NCBI GenBank assembly: GCA_034409055.1
Contig: DAOUMU010000164.1
Location: 1 to 60,034 of the forward strand
Origin: DAOUMU01 sp034409055
Lineage (GTDB): Bacteria; Chloroflexota; Anaerolineae; 4572-78; J111
Direction of reading: 5' to 3'
Length of the DNA stretch: 60,034 bases
The notes under the pieces are model-generated. The model did not search any database and had not been told where the DNA came from. It saw nothing but the letters and a program-made list of their open reading frames with translations. This document shows positions 39,672 to 48,748 of this stretch, piece by piece. How positions within the stretch are numbered: position 1 is the stretch's first letter; each line of letters begins with the position of its first letter. Position numbers and translations under genes: made by a program.

Positions 39672-40754
39672 TCAAAATAGTAAGGTAAAAATTCCATGGC
39701 GATGCCGCCGAATGTGACCATTTGGCGACTCTTGTTTGACACTTTGGGATTGTGCCCTCTCCGAGCGAGAAATCACGCTGGTGGCTGCTCCTTCCGGTGG
39801 ACTTTTTTCCAGAGCCGGTACCAAGACAGGTGATTTTCCCCGTACGCGCACAGTCATATGTTTGACCACCAGCGTTTGGCTGGTGAATGACTCAAAACCC
39901 AGAGCAGGTAAAATGTGCTGCCAACCTGCTTCATATTGCCTGACAGCAAAATAGACCGGGAAGTGTGGTCTTTTGCTGGTCAGGCTTAAGGCCGCTTGTC
40001 CCAACGCTTCGGTTTGGTCCAAAGCATCTGGATGGAGCAGAGTGCGGATCAAGTAACCACATTTACCGGTGCGAATATGCAACGCCCCCAGCAATTCGCC
40101 ATCTACCTCCCAAACGTAACCATTGCGGCGCCCCTGCTCTCCCCAACGTCGGTGCGTCAAGGCCCACTGTCCCTGAGCCAGTCCTTCCGCGTTCTGAACC
40201 GGGCGCGGCGTGAGTGCGGCGTATAATTTTTGCAGGCCCCAACCATCGCTGGCTTGCTGAGGCCGCAGGGGTAAGTTTGGTTCGATAGCGTCTCGGTTGA
40301 CAGCCTGATTCAGCCGGTAGATATCCTCCGGCCCGTACTCAAGAAAACCGATATTTTTGAACAGTTGCATCTCGTCGCTCTCCACCGGTAGACGGGCATA
40401 GATACGCAAACTACCTCGTTCTGCTGTTTGGACACATAAATGGGTCAGTAAACGCTGCCAAATGGCATGGCTGCCATTGCCCGTACTCAACGCAGGAGAC
40501 ATAAACACTACGTCCTGCTCTGGGCGTCCGGAACGAGACCGCATCTGAGCTAAACCCAAAAGTCTCCCATTTTCATCTTGCTGGTCAAGAATAAAGGTGG
40601 AGGGGCCGGTATGGGGAGAAAAAATACTATCGAATAATACCGAACGCAGTGGAGAGCGAGGATGGGTCAACTGCTCTTCAATATCCAGCGGAGTCCCTAC
40701 CCCCTGAAGGTAGGCCACAAGTCGTGAGTCACGCAAATGGAAGGGTCTTATCAA
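39672..40754 (-). CDS. Tandem GNAT-fold acetyltransferase-like protein
   Basis: A 360-residue protein with two GNAT-like halves. The first (about 1-155) reads MIRPFHLRDSRLVAYLQGVG...FMSPALSTGNGSHAIWQRLLTHLCVQTAERGSLRIYARLPVESDEMQLFKNIGFLEYGPEDIYRL. The second covers about 165-310. The acetyl-CoA loop is not a clean Q/RxxGxG/A in either half, so activity is uncertain. The C-terminal 45 residues are low-complexity (SVISRSERAQSQSVKQESPNGHIRRHRHG) and look like a late extension. The gene ends within the start region of the Ycf45-like gene. Confidence 0.7.
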   Translation of the reverse strand: MIRPFHLRDSRLVAYLQGVGTPLDIEEQLTHPRSPLRSVLFDSIFSPHTGPSTFILDQQDENGRLLGLAQMRSRSGRPEQDVVFMSPALSTGNGSHAIWQRLLTHLCVQTAERGSLRIYARLPVESDEMQLFKNIGFLEYGPEDIYRLNQAVNRDAIEPNLPLRPQQASDGWGLQKLYAALTPRPVQNAEGLAQGQWALTHRRWGEQGRRNGYVWEVDGELLGALHIRTGKCGYLIRTLLHPDALDQTEALGQAALSLTSKRPHFPVYFAVRQYEAGWQHILPALGFESFTSQTLVVKHMTVRVRGKSPVLVPALEKSPPEGAATSVISRSERAQSQSVKQESPNGHIRRHRHGIFTLLF

Positions 40755-40833
40755 TTTTCAATTCTCAATTACCAAATTACTAATGACGGATTAGCTAAAC
40801 ATTTGTTGTATCCCCTTCAAATTTGTGGCTAGC

Positions 40834-40922
40834 GTAGAGGCGAAGCAAGTTGGATTGGCGGTAGTCGAAGCAAACAAGCTATGCTCCGGCTTGCTTCGCC
40901 CTTACTTTTGGAGAGGATACCA
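40834..40922 (+). repeat. Palindromic repeat, paired with 16565-16650
   Basis: Arms GTAGAGGCGAAGCAAGTTGG and CCGGCTTGCTTCGCCCTTAC pair imperfectly. Loop (GTCGAAGCAAACAAGCT) and trailer (ACTTTTGGAGAGGATACCA) match the other copy. Several differences between the copies are compensatory, keeping the stem. Confidence 0.82.
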
Positions 40923-41061
40923 TTTGTTCATTATTGATCGATGATTGTTGTAATTGTACTCAGGATAGGAGCGCTTGGCAAGTAAGTAAAATTTGTGTCT
41001 GCGCCGAAAATGCCGTTAGCCGACTTGGGGGGCTTCGTCAATAGAATATCAGCTTATTAGA

Positions 41062-41091
41062 TTGACACAGAGGACAATTAGGGGGCATAAT
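41062..41091 (+). promoter_or_regulatory. Promoter of the aspartoacylase/ATP-grasp operon
   Basis: TTGACA and CATAAT are separated by 18 bp, about 107 bases before the chosen start codon of the first gene. Confidence 0.6.
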
Positions 41092-41198
41092 GATAACGTA
41101 TAGGTTTCAATCATCCTACTCGGGAAACGCTCCTTGCGTAATTTTATATCAAAAAATTTTTGCCAGAGTCCAGTACTTTAGCCATTTCGCTTTTGACC

Positions 41199-42134
41199 AT
41201 GTTCCCGAAACCTGAAATAATTCACGTCAAATTCGCTGAGCAGGCAGCCGATTTGGTACACTATCGCCTGGGATTGGACGAAGAAGGTGAGCGTTGTGTG
41301 CTCATTATGGCCGGTGTGCATGGCCGTGAACATGGCGGGGTGCAGACAGCGTATGAATTACTGAAACGTCTGGCTGATCTGCCTTTGTCAGGGCAGATAG
41401 ACATCCTGCCCGTCTGCAACCCGATGGCCTATGCCGCCGAAACACGGCTAACGCCGCACAGCGAACGGAATATGTCGCGCACATTCACCGACGCCCCTCC
41501 TGGAGACCTCACCGAAGCCCTGAGCCAGGCCGTGTTGACGCTGACCCGGCAGGTCCAAGTCGTGCTGAATCTCCACAGTGCCGGGCCGGCCCGCTACCTA
41601 CCCCATGCTATCTACTACCGTTCACAGGATGCGGAGTGGGCTGCCCAGTTGGGCTTACCTTTTATCATCAAGCGGCGCAACCTGGCTGACTTACCGGGCC
41701 ACATCGCCACGCGGCTGCGACCGGAACAGCACACCGTGACGCTAGAATTGGGCGGGGGGCTGGTGGCCTATCCTGAAGATGTGGCCCTGGGCGTCGAGGT
41801 GATCCTGGCCTTGCTGGGGCGGATGGGATTTCTGGGTCCCGGTGAGTACAAACGGACGCCCACACCGCCGGAGAAGATATATACCCACGACGCCCGCTTG
41901 CTTGTCCGTGCTCCTGCTGAGGGAGCCTTTTATACCCACCTTCAACCAGGTGTAGACCTGGCAGAGGGCGAGCCTTTTGGCTTCTGGGTGCCTCTGGCCG
42001 GGTTGCAGCCCCAGCCCATGCCAACCCCCATCACAGGTAAACTTATTTATCTACGCACCCGCAATCGGGTTCCACACGGTGAGACGTTAGCAATGTTTTT
42101 GCCAAATCAACATAAGGAGAAAAAGGAACGATGA
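41199..42134 (+). CDS. Succinylglutamate desuccinylase/aspartoacylase-like zinc hydrolase
   Basis: About 311 residues of the AstE/AspA family, which is related to M14 carboxypeptidases and removes acyl groups from amino acids. Zinc ligands are visible: His41 and Glu44 in GVHGREHGG and a His in VVLNLHSAG. The NPMAYAAETRLTPHSERNMSRTF segment carries the typical substrate-binding Asn-Pro and Arg. A small C-terminal beta domain follows (ARLLVRAPAEGAFYTHLQPGVDLAEGEPFG). The start is tentative: ATG 41199 lacks an RBS, and a TTG at 41160 is an alternative. The stop overlaps the next start (ATGA). It is the first gene of a tight operon with an ATP-grasp enzyme and an unknown protein. Confidence 0.85.
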   Translation: MFPKPEIIHVKFAEQAADLVHYRLGLDEEGERCVLIMAGVHGREHGGVQTAYELLKRLADLPLSGQIDILPVCNPMAYAAETRLTPHSERNMSRTFTDAPPGDLTEALSQAVLTLTRQVQVVLNLHSAGPARYLPHAIYYRSQDAEWAAQLGLPFIIKRRNLADLPGHIATRLRPEQHTVTLELGGGLVAYPEDVALGVEVILALLGRMGFLGPGEYKRTPTPPEKIYTHDARLLVRAPAEGAFYTHLQPGVDLAEGEPFGFWVPLAGLQPQPMPTPITGKLIYLRTRNRVPHGETLAMFLPNQHKEKKER

Positions 42135-43483
42135 CATTTTCTAATTATCTCGAATTGACTGACCTGGATCGATTCATCGGGTTGAGCCGGTTGGTGGGCT
42201 ACAAGCAATTTGGCTTTGAAGATATTCGGGCTCGCCAGGACGCCGAGTTAACCGAACGATTGCGCCAACAGGCCCTGACCCGCATCGGCGACCTGACCCA
42301 GGTCGAAATAACAGACGATAGCTTCTTCCTCGGTTCCGTGGATTACATGGTACGCCAGGCCCCAGACGGCCAATTGGGATATACCGCCCTGGAGACCAAC
42401 GGCGGCAGCAGCCGGGGATTAACTTTGCTTGCGCCGCCTGACGTGGAACGGTTGATGAGCGCCTTTGTGGAGATGTTGCGCTTTGTGGCAGACGACGGCC
42501 CGCCCCTGCTTGTGGTTGGCTATCCCGATGGAGACGTTCTGCTCACCGAGAAATTTCTGATATGTTACCGCCTGAAAGAAGCCCTGGCACAGAAACAACC
42601 CGACCTGCAGGTACGCGTCCTGTCCATAGATGAGTTCGGCAAGCAACGGCGGGTCAACGAACCTTTAATCGTCCTCAGCCCGCATAGCCGGTTGGCAATG
42701 GGGCTGTATACACGGGACGAGAAAGTATACCTGCAAGGCCACCGTGTTCACCTCATCATTGGTGATGGGGCGGTGGCCCGCCACCACGAGTTGGGCCACC
42801 GTCGCGCGGATGTAGTCCTGGCCAACTGGATTTTTCCTATCACCGGCGACAAGTATTCCACCTACGCGGCAATTGAGCGGGCGCGTGACACCCTGACGCC
42901 TCACGGGGTGTATCCGCTGCGCTTCTGGCGAGCCTGGAACCAGGCCGAACTGGAAGAAATATGTGAAACGCAACGGTCCGAGGTGGATGGCCTGATCGTC
43001 AAACCCTTCCAGGGTAGTGGTGGAGCCGGTGTACTGCCCATTGTGGAACGTTCCTCGGTGCCTGAAGTGGTGGAAAATAGCCTGGGCGAATTCTACGCCA
43101 AATACGGCCGCCGCAATAGTCCCTTTCCCTATACCGTCTGCGAGAAGATCAATCCACGCAAAGCGACATGGCGCGGCAACCGCCATAATTACGACATTCG
43201 CATTTACGTTGTACGCCAAGGCGATACGCTGATCCCGGCTGGCTGTCTCTTCCGTATAGCTCCCCAACCTGATAAAGGTGATTACAGCAAGGGCAGTTTA
43301 ATCGTCAACCTCTCAGGATACGGGGGGATTGCCACCGAGCGGGGCTTGGGGCTGTCTCAGGAAAGCCTGGAAACCGTGCACCTGGCAGAGGAGGACATCG
43401 TCAAGATTTTCGCGGCTTCTACCCTGATGATGGCCGCCATCGCCAGGCAGCCGCTTGATTGGTCGCAAGCTGAAGCGTATTAA
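42131..43483 (+). CDS. ATP-grasp-like ligase
   Basis: A 450-residue protein whose C-terminal half looks like an ATP-grasp fold. VDGLIVKPFQGSGGAGVLPI carries a nucleotide-binding Lys and Gly-rich loop, NYDIRIYVV matches the DxR motif, and SLIVNLSGYGG carries the metal-binding Asn. The N-terminal half (LETNGGSSRGLTLLAPPDVERL, LLVVGYPDGDVLLTEKFLICYRLKEAL) resembles the substrate-side domain of amide-forming ATP-grasp enzymes. Such enzymes join a carboxylate to an amine through an acyl phosphate. With an aspartoacylase-like hydrolase in front, it may make and unmake an N-acyl or peptide bond in one small molecule; this is inference. RBS AAGGAGAAAAAGG precedes the ATG. Confidence 0.72.
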   Translation: MTFSNYLELTDLDRFIGLSRLVGYKQFGFEDIRARQDAELTERLRQQALTRIGDLTQVEITDDSFFLGSVDYMVRQAPDGQLGYTALETNGGSSRGLTLLAPPDVERLMSAFVEMLRFVADDGPPLLVVGYPDGDVLLTEKFLICYRLKEALAQKQPDLQVRVLSIDEFGKQRRVNEPLIVLSPHSRLAMGLYTRDEKVYLQGHRVHLIIGDGAVARHHELGHRRADVVLANWIFPITGDKYSTYAAIERARDTLTPHGVYPLRFWRAWNQAELEEICETQRSEVDGLIVKPFQGSGGAGVLPIVERSSVPEVVENSLGEFYAKYGRRNSPFPYTVCEKINPRKATWRGNRHNYDIRIYVVRQGDTLIPAGCLFRIAPQPDKGDYSKGSLIVNLSGYGGIATERGLGLSQESLETVHLAEEDIVKIFAASTLMMAAIARQPLDWSQAEAY

Positions 43484-44668
43484 ATGGATAGGCAAAAACT
43501 GCTCCAACAAGCTGAGGAACACATTTTCTCTACCGGCCTGGATGATAGTGCAGCCAGGTTAGGTTTGATCAACATGCAGTACGGTCTGGCCAAGATCCAC
43601 TGGGTACAGCGAGTATTGGGTCTCGAACCCAAGGCCACCTTTGTTGCCTCTCCCGACCTGACCGTCACCCGCAACGTGAATCGCTGGCAGAGCGGTCTCG
43701 GCTACGGGGGAAAATTGGCCTGGGGAGACGGTCATCAGGAACTGGTCGTGCTGGATGTCAAGCCCAACTGGTGTGGGATGCTGGTGGGAGGACTGGACAA
43801 CCTGCCGCCCGTTGACATCCTGATCGACCGGGTGCGAGCCTTGGAAAACGAGACTATCAGCCTTGACGGGGTGCCGATCAAGTGGGATCTTGGTATTAGC
43901 AATCACTTTATTAACCTGTTCCGGGTGCAATCCCTGGGGGAGGAAATCTTCCCCCCGTTTGCTTTCATCCTGCATAGTTCAGGAGACGAACTGCGGGGCG
44001 AGTCGTCTCTGGGAGACGGCTTATATTGGGATAGGAGTGAGACGCTGCTCCGCAAAGCCGAGGTGATAGAGACACCTGTTGGTCCTTTGCGTATACTGAC
44101 CGGCTCAGAAGCGCGCTCGTACTATGCTTTCTGCCGTCAGGCCGATGTGTTCACCAGGAAACGGCGACGGCTGGCAGCAGAGCGGTTGTTCGGGGGTTAC
44201 ACCCTCATCAACAATGATGCTCACCAATGTTTGGTGAGTATGAACGAGATGCTGCTGGGCTCTTATCCTGTACGGGCGGACACCATCTTTCCCCTGACTT
44301 TACGAGCCGATCTACCAGCCTATCTGGTCAGGGGAAAGCCCAATTTGGCAGACGAGATCATCGAGAAACTTGGCTTCGGCCAGCGTGCCCGGCAATTGGG
44401 GGTGTATGAGCGCCTGGCCTCAACCAACCTTATCCCTCACGGAGGCGGGTATCTGTTTCCTCACATTCGGGACATTCTGTCTGTGGTCGAATTGGGCGGA
44501 GAGCGTTATTTTGAGGTTAGCCTCGACAACGGCATCCGGCAATTCATCACCAACACCCGTACCATCCCCTATACTTATCGCGGGCAAGAAGTCGTAGAGC
44601 GCAGCGTAGAACTGGATATGGGAGAACTGGTCGCCCGACTTGATCCTGTTTATGGGCTGAAGCCGTAA
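43484..44668 (+). CDS. Protein of unknown function in the ATP-grasp operon
   Basis: A 394-residue protein I do not recognise. It begins directly after the ATP-grasp stop codon with no gap, so it must be cotranslated. The composition is that of a soluble globular enzyme, with no signal or membrane segment. Potential functional stretches are INMQYGLAKIHWVQRVLG, VVLDVKPNWCGMLVGGLDNLPP, IPIKWDLG-like ISNHFINLFRVQSLG, LTGSEARSYYAFCRQADVFTRKRRR, INNDAHQCLVSMNEMLLGSYPVRADT and THGGGY-like LIPHGGGYLFPHIRD. Several His, Cys and Asn in these could form a metal or substrate site. I looked for RtcB-like, PLP or nucleotide-binding signatures and found none convincing. Confidence 0.7.
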   Translation: MDRQKLLQQAEEHIFSTGLDDSAARLGLINMQYGLAKIHWVQRVLGLEPKATFVASPDLTVTRNVNRWQSGLGYGGKLAWGDGHQELVVLDVKPNWCGMLVGGLDNLPPVDILIDRVRALENETISLDGVPIKWDLGISNHFINLFRVQSLGEEIFPPFAFILHSSGDELRGESSLGDGLYWDRSETLLRKAEVIETPVGPLRILTGSEARSYYAFCRQADVFTRKRRRLAAERLFGGYTLINNDAHQCLVSMNEMLLGSYPVRADTIFPLTLRADLPAYLVRGKPNLADEIIEKLGFGQRARQLGVYERLASTNLIPHGGGYLFPHIRDILSVVELGGERYFEVSLDNGIRQFITNTRTIPYTYRGQEVVERSVELDMGELVARLDPVYGLKP

Positions 44669-45112
44669 CGTGAAAGTTGCAAAGCCACTATGAATAGGTT
44701 CACCTCTGACCAAGAGAGGTAATCGTAATGTAACCGTTCAGGCTAGTATCGTTGCCATTGTGGCCTTATTGTCGTAGCGGCATAATAGGGGCCGGTGCCT
44801 ATGTCTCTCCTAGACATAAACTTATGTTTGTGAATATTGCCGAAGCAAGGTAAAATTAAGGACGGAATGGGCAATTAGGCCGAGTTAATGTTATGGTTTC
44901 TGTATGCTAGCGTATTATTGTGGTATCAGTAGATCCAATTTTCAAGCTCGGAGCGGACCACAGTCCGCGTTTTGGCCGCTGGACTGTCCCACGGGGAGGC
45001 TTCGCACTGGTCCAGCCAGAGCAAATTTGGATGTACTGAGTATACTTGTCTCAGTAGCACCCTTGGTCTCTCTCAAAGGAGAGTCATAGCAAATTTCAGG
45101 GGAGGTACTCTT
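44669..45112. other. Intergenic gap with short hairpins and a repeat
   Basis: About 440 bp with no supported gene. Hairpin GCGGAC-CACA-GTCCGC lies at 44953-44968. Positions 44977-45017 form CTGGAC...GTCCAG around CTGTCCCACGGGGAGGCTTCGCACTG, the unexpanded form of the repeat at 9177-9247. An open frame crosses the end of this region in phase with the next gene, but its codons read the repeat. Confidence 0.65.
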
Positions 45113-47269
45113 GTGGCCCTGGTCAAAATTGCAGCAGATAAGCGTCACCTGGTGAACCCCAAAGGCAATCCCTTTTTCGCTCTGGGCGTCAACTATACGG
45201 GGTACTTTGACCGTGCCTGGAAAATGTGGGAGCCTGATTTGTTTGATCCGGAGCTGATTACCCGCGATTTTCGCAAAGCCCAGCATAGTGGTTTTAACAC
45301 CATTCGCCTTTTTATCCACCGAGCTTTGCTCGAAGAAATTCGTAAAGACGACTTCGACAAGCTCGATCAGACTCTGTCCATTGCTCAAGATCATGAATTA
45401 TTGGTCATGCTGACCCTCAATGATGCCCATTCTCTTGATCTGAACCGCGTCGGCGAACTGGACGCCAGAATTGCCAATCGTTACCAAGAGGTGCTTACGG
45501 TCTTTGCTTACGACCTGGAAAATGAGCCGGTCTTTTATAATTTGGCGGCGGCCATTTACCCCCAAGGTCATCGCCCGCCCATACAGACCAGCCAATTAGT
45601 CGATCACTATGGTCCGCGGGTGAGTCGGGATGAAGTGGCTGACCTGCAACGCCGTCACCGCATCCCTGGCCACCTGGATGCCGACACTGCTTTTTATTAC
45701 ATTAATGCCTTGCGCATCTTTCTGGAATATGACGCAGCGGTGAATGACTTTGTTAAGCGAGGTAAAGGGACCCTGGTTGATTTTATGCTGTCTGATGAAG
45801 CTGTAGCCTGGCACCCCCTGATTACGGTCTTAGACGGTACGGTGGAAACCTGGCTGCGGGTCCGCATCGATCCCATCCGGGCCACTGGCTGTCGCCAGTT
45901 GTTAACAGTCGGTTGGAACTGGCTCCATTTTGCTGGTCTGCCGGCCAATCGGGCCCTGGATTTTCAGGCTTATCATAATTACGGCAGTCTGTCCCACCAC
46001 GGTTTTAACACCAATGTGGCCCACCTGGAGAGTTTACGCCAGGCTTTTCCAAAACAGCCGATTATGTTTGGGGAATTTGGCTGGAGCAACCAGTCCGGCA
46101 CCGATCCGGCCAGCAGCCGTCCGGTTGACCTGGCCCTCAGTGGGCTTTATGAAGCGGTGACGTATGCTTACCTGCGGGCCAATGGATTTGCCGGCGGCTT
46201 TAAATGGATGCTCAATGATGTGCAAGACGTCCAAAATCCCTATGAAGCTAACTTCGGTGTTTTCAAGGTCGGGGATGAGCCCAAGCCTATCCGTGATTTG
46301 ATCCACCGCTTTAGCCAGGACTGGCCGCCTGTTGACCAGGCCGGCAGTCTGACCATTCTGCGTGATTTAGATAGTGGTCTGTCCTATCGATTCGACCTGG
46401 CCGAGCAAATCACTGCCGGCGGTCAAGTTTATCAAGATGAGACCATCAGTTGGCGGGGAGAAGGGGTGGCTCACTGCTTTATCCAGACAGAAGACCAGGA
46501 ACTGGTTGTCAATGCTGAGGGCGCGGGTCGTCTATCCATTGCCCCCTGGGATTTAATTCCCACCTGGAACCGGGCTCGTGAAACCGACCTGTACCGGGTC
46601 TATAGCGACCGTCACCGCACCCGCCAGGGGAGTTTTGGCGTGGGCCAAAGTGTCGAGGTAAAGGTGCGGCCCGGAGCCCAGTATGTTATCAGCATGGGTG
46701 CAGAAACGCCTGTCTATCCCCCCCCCGAGGGGGCGCCTGAGGTAGACCCCAAACCGGGCGAACATGTGCTGCTATTGGCCGACTCCGACCGCCATTTACA
46801 AGCCGGGCTGAAATATATTCGCCGCTTTGTGCCTGATTTTACCTTTGCCGCCGATGAAGTTGACGGGCGTTGGGCCTACGTCAGCGTCGTGGCCCCACCG
46901 GAGCAAGTGCCGGACGATATCCTGGATGCGATACGCGGTGCCGGCGCCCAGTTGGTAGAGCGAGTCGTGGGTGAAACCCTGGAAGAGACCAAAGGAATTT
47001 TGGATGAAATGGCCCGCCGGAGCCAACGATTTTTGACGGCGGTGGCTCCACCGCCCCAGGAAGAGCCGCCCTCTGGCGAACCACCACCTGGTGACGGGGC
47101 CGGAGAGACTTACGTGGTGCAACCCGGCGATACCCTGGGCAAAATTGCCCAACAGGTTTACGGCGACTTTCGTCTCTGGCCGCTTATTTTTGAAGCCAAC
47201 CGAGACAAAATTTCCAATCCCAGTCTCATTCGCGTGGGGATGGAGTTATGGATTCCGGAACGGGAATAG
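45113..47269 (+). CDS. GH5-like glycoside hydrolase with C-terminal LysM domain
   Basis: About 718 residues from a GTG start preceded by GGGGAGG at ideal spacing. Residues 1-440 form a GH5/cellulase-like barrel: GNPFFALGVNYTGYFDRAW, acid/base Glu138 in YDLENEP, and nucleophile Glu321 in MFGEFGWSNQ. The middle has beta-rich segments of unknown type, and residues 595-640 look like another small domain (HVLLLADSDRHLQAGLKYIRRFVPDFTF). After a Pro/Glu/Gly linker, residues 670-718 form a LysM domain (YVVQPGDTLGKIAQQVYGDFRLWPLIFEANRDKI), which binds peptidoglycan-like glycans. There is no signal peptide or membrane segment, which is odd for such a protein. Confidence 0.8.
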   Translation: MALVKIAADKRHLVNPKGNPFFALGVNYTGYFDRAWKMWEPDLFDPELITRDFRKAQHSGFNTIRLFIHRALLEEIRKDDFDKLDQTLSIAQDHELLVMLTLNDAHSLDLNRVGELDARIANRYQEVLTVFAYDLENEPVFYNLAAAIYPQGHRPPIQTSQLVDHYGPRVSRDEVADLQRRHRIPGHLDADTAFYYINALRIFLEYDAAVNDFVKRGKGTLVDFMLSDEAVAWHPLITVLDGTVETWLRVRIDPIRATGCRQLLTVGWNWLHFAGLPANRALDFQAYHNYGSLSHHGFNTNVAHLESLRQAFPKQPIMFGEFGWSNQSGTDPASSRPVDLALSGLYEAVTYAYLRANGFAGGFKWMLNDVQDVQNPYEANFGVFKVGDEPKPIRDLIHRFSQDWPPVDQAGSLTILRDLDSGLSYRFDLAEQITAGGQVYQDETISWRGEGVAHCFIQTEDQELVVNAEGAGRLSIAPWDLIPTWNRARETDLYRVYSDRHRTRQGSFGVGQSVEVKVRPGAQYVISMGAETPVYPPPEGAPEVDPKPGEHVLLLADSDRHLQAGLKYIRRFVPDFTFAADEVDGRWAYVSVVAPPEQVPDDILDAIRGAGAQLVERVVGETLEETKGILDEMARRSQRFLTAVAPPPQEEPPSGEPPPGDGAGETYVVQPGDTLGKIAQQVYGDFRLWPLIFEANRDKISNPSLIRVGMELWIPERE

Positions 47270-47309
47270 AAAGAATAGTTGACAAGAGAGGCAAAATATA
47301 TCAACCACG

Positions 47310-48542
47310 ATGAACGACAATGTATTCGACACACTGCAAGAACGGGGCTTTATCGCCCAGGCTACCGATGAAGACGCACTCCGCAAGAAATTAGCCGAGG
47401 AACAGATCACCTTTTATATCGGTTTTGACGGAACGGCCGACAGTTTCCACGCCGGTAACCTGGTGACCATTATGGCCATGATGCATTTGCAGCGGGCCGG
47501 ACACCGTCCGATTGGCCTGGTCGGGGGGGGGACGACGATGGTAGGGGACCCCAGCGGCAAAACCGAACTGCGCCAGATGCTCTCTGAAGAAACTATTGAG
47601 GACAATGCCCGGAAATTACACGCCCAGCTCAATCATTACCTCCGTTTTGACGAGGGCCGGGCCATTGCCGAAAACAATGCCAAATGGCTGCTTGATCTGA
47701 ATTACATTACATTCCTGCGTGAAATTGGCCGTCATTTCAGCGTGAATCGTATGCTGGCGGCTGAAGCCTATAAACAGCGCCTGGAAAAGGGCCTCAGCTT
47801 TATTGAATTCAACTACCAGTTATTGCAAGCCTACGACTATTTGGAACTGTATCGGCGGTACGGCTGTACCTTGCAAATGGGCGGCGATGACCAGTGGGGC
47901 AATATCCTGGCCGGGGTTGATTTAATTCGACGTATTGAGGGCGTCACCGTGCATGCCATTACCTATCCCCTGCTGACCACGGCCAGTGGGGACAAAATGG
48001 GCAAAACTGCGGCCGGAGCCGTCTGGCTGGATGCCACCAAGCTCAGTTCCTATGATTATTACCAGTACTGGATTAACTGTGATGATCGCGACGTAGAAAA
48101 ATTGTTAAAGATTTTTACCTTCTTACCCCTGACCGAGATCAAACGTCTGGCGGCGCTAGCAGGGGCCGAACTACGGGAGGCCAAGCGGATTCTGGCTTAC
48201 GAAGCCACGGCCATTACGCACGGCGAAGCCGAAGCCCGGGCCGCCGAAAAAGCAGCCCAGGCCGCCTTTGCCCAGGGGGGCGACCTGGGCGCGATGCCCA
48301 CGACAAACATTCCTTATGCCCGGCTAGAGGCTGGCCTGGGCGTGTTGGAAATTTTTGCCGAGGTCGGTCTGACCAAGTCACGGGGCGAGGCCCGGCGCAT
48401 GGTCCAGCAGGGCGGGGTTTACGTCAACGATACCCGGGTTGACCAGATCGAAGCCACCTTAAGCCCGGTTGACATTACCCCTGAAGGGATTCTTCTTCGG
48501 GCCGGCAAAAAGCGGTATCACCGGTTGATCGTCGAGGATTAA
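47310..48542 (+). CDS. tyrS: Tyrosyl-tRNA synthetase
   Basis: A 410-residue class I tyrosyl-tRNA synthetase. The HIGH-like motif is HAGN in DSFHAGNLVTIMAM. Tyrosine-binding residues appear in YQLLQAYDYLELY and GGDDQWGNI. The KMSKS motif is KMGKT. The C-terminal S4 RNA-binding domain is complete (GEARRMVQQGGVYVNDTRV). The insert-free Rossmann fold fits the bacterial TyrS type. No T-box leader is visible in the 40 bases upstream. A strong hairpin follows the gene. Confidence 0.95.
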   Translation: MNDNVFDTLQERGFIAQATDEDALRKKLAEEQITFYIGFDGTADSFHAGNLVTIMAMMHLQRAGHRPIGLVGGGTTMVGDPSGKTELRQMLSEETIEDNARKLHAQLNHYLRFDEGRAIAENNAKWLLDLNYITFLREIGRHFSVNRMLAAEAYKQRLEKGLSFIEFNYQLLQAYDYLELYRRYGCTLQMGGDDQWGNILAGVDLIRRIEGVTVHAITYPLLTTASGDKMGKTAAGAVWLDATKLSSYDYYQYWINCDDRDVEKLLKIFTFLPLTEIKRLAALAGAELREAKRILAYEATAITHGEAEARAAEKAAQAAFAQGGDLGAMPTTNIPYARLEAGLGVLEIFAEVGLTKSRGEARRMVQQGGVYVNDTRVDQIEATLSPVDITPEGILLRAGKKRYHRLIVED

Positions 48543-48561
48543 GTGCAACACCTCCAAAATA

Positions 48562-48600
48562 ACAATTGCCCCGGCTGCTTCAGCCGGGGCAATTGTCTTA
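48562..48600. terminator. Strong hairpin after tyrS
   Basis: ACAATTGCCCCGGCTG and CAGCCGGGGCAATTGT pair over 16 bp with a 3-base loop, 19 bases after the stop. The T-tract is short (GTCTT), so termination is probable but not certain. Confidence 0.7.
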
Positions 48601-48748
48601 AAGGAGGGGAGGTGACAACAAGAAAGGAGAGAAATAATTTGTGAAGAAATATACATTCTTTCAATATTTTTGTCAAATCGTCTTGTTCCTTCCCAACCTC
48701 TCCCATTTGTGCTAAAATCTCCCTATAAACCAATTAACCAACTAACCA

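Larger units (their letters stand above)
40755..41198. other. Intergenic gap with a palindrome and an operon promoter
   Basis: About 440 bp between divergent genes. It holds the repeat at 40834-40922, AT-rich short repeats near 40755-40790 (AATTTTCAATTCTCAATTACC) and the promoter at 41062-41091. No gene is seen. Confidence 0.7.

Noticed and set aside
43484..44668. RtcB-like RNA ligase assignment for the unknown protein
   Set aside because: The Cys/His/Asn stretches do not match the DxxCG or GGGNH-type motifs of RtcB, so I leave the family open.
44972..45112. N-terminal extension of the GH5-like/LysM protein
   Set aside because: It translates hairpin and repeat sequence, lacks a signal peptide, and GGGGAGG marks the GTG at 45113.
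47270..47309. T-box riboswitch for tyrS
   Set aside because: Only 40 bases separate tyrS from the previous gene, with no specifier loop, T-box sequence or terminator.
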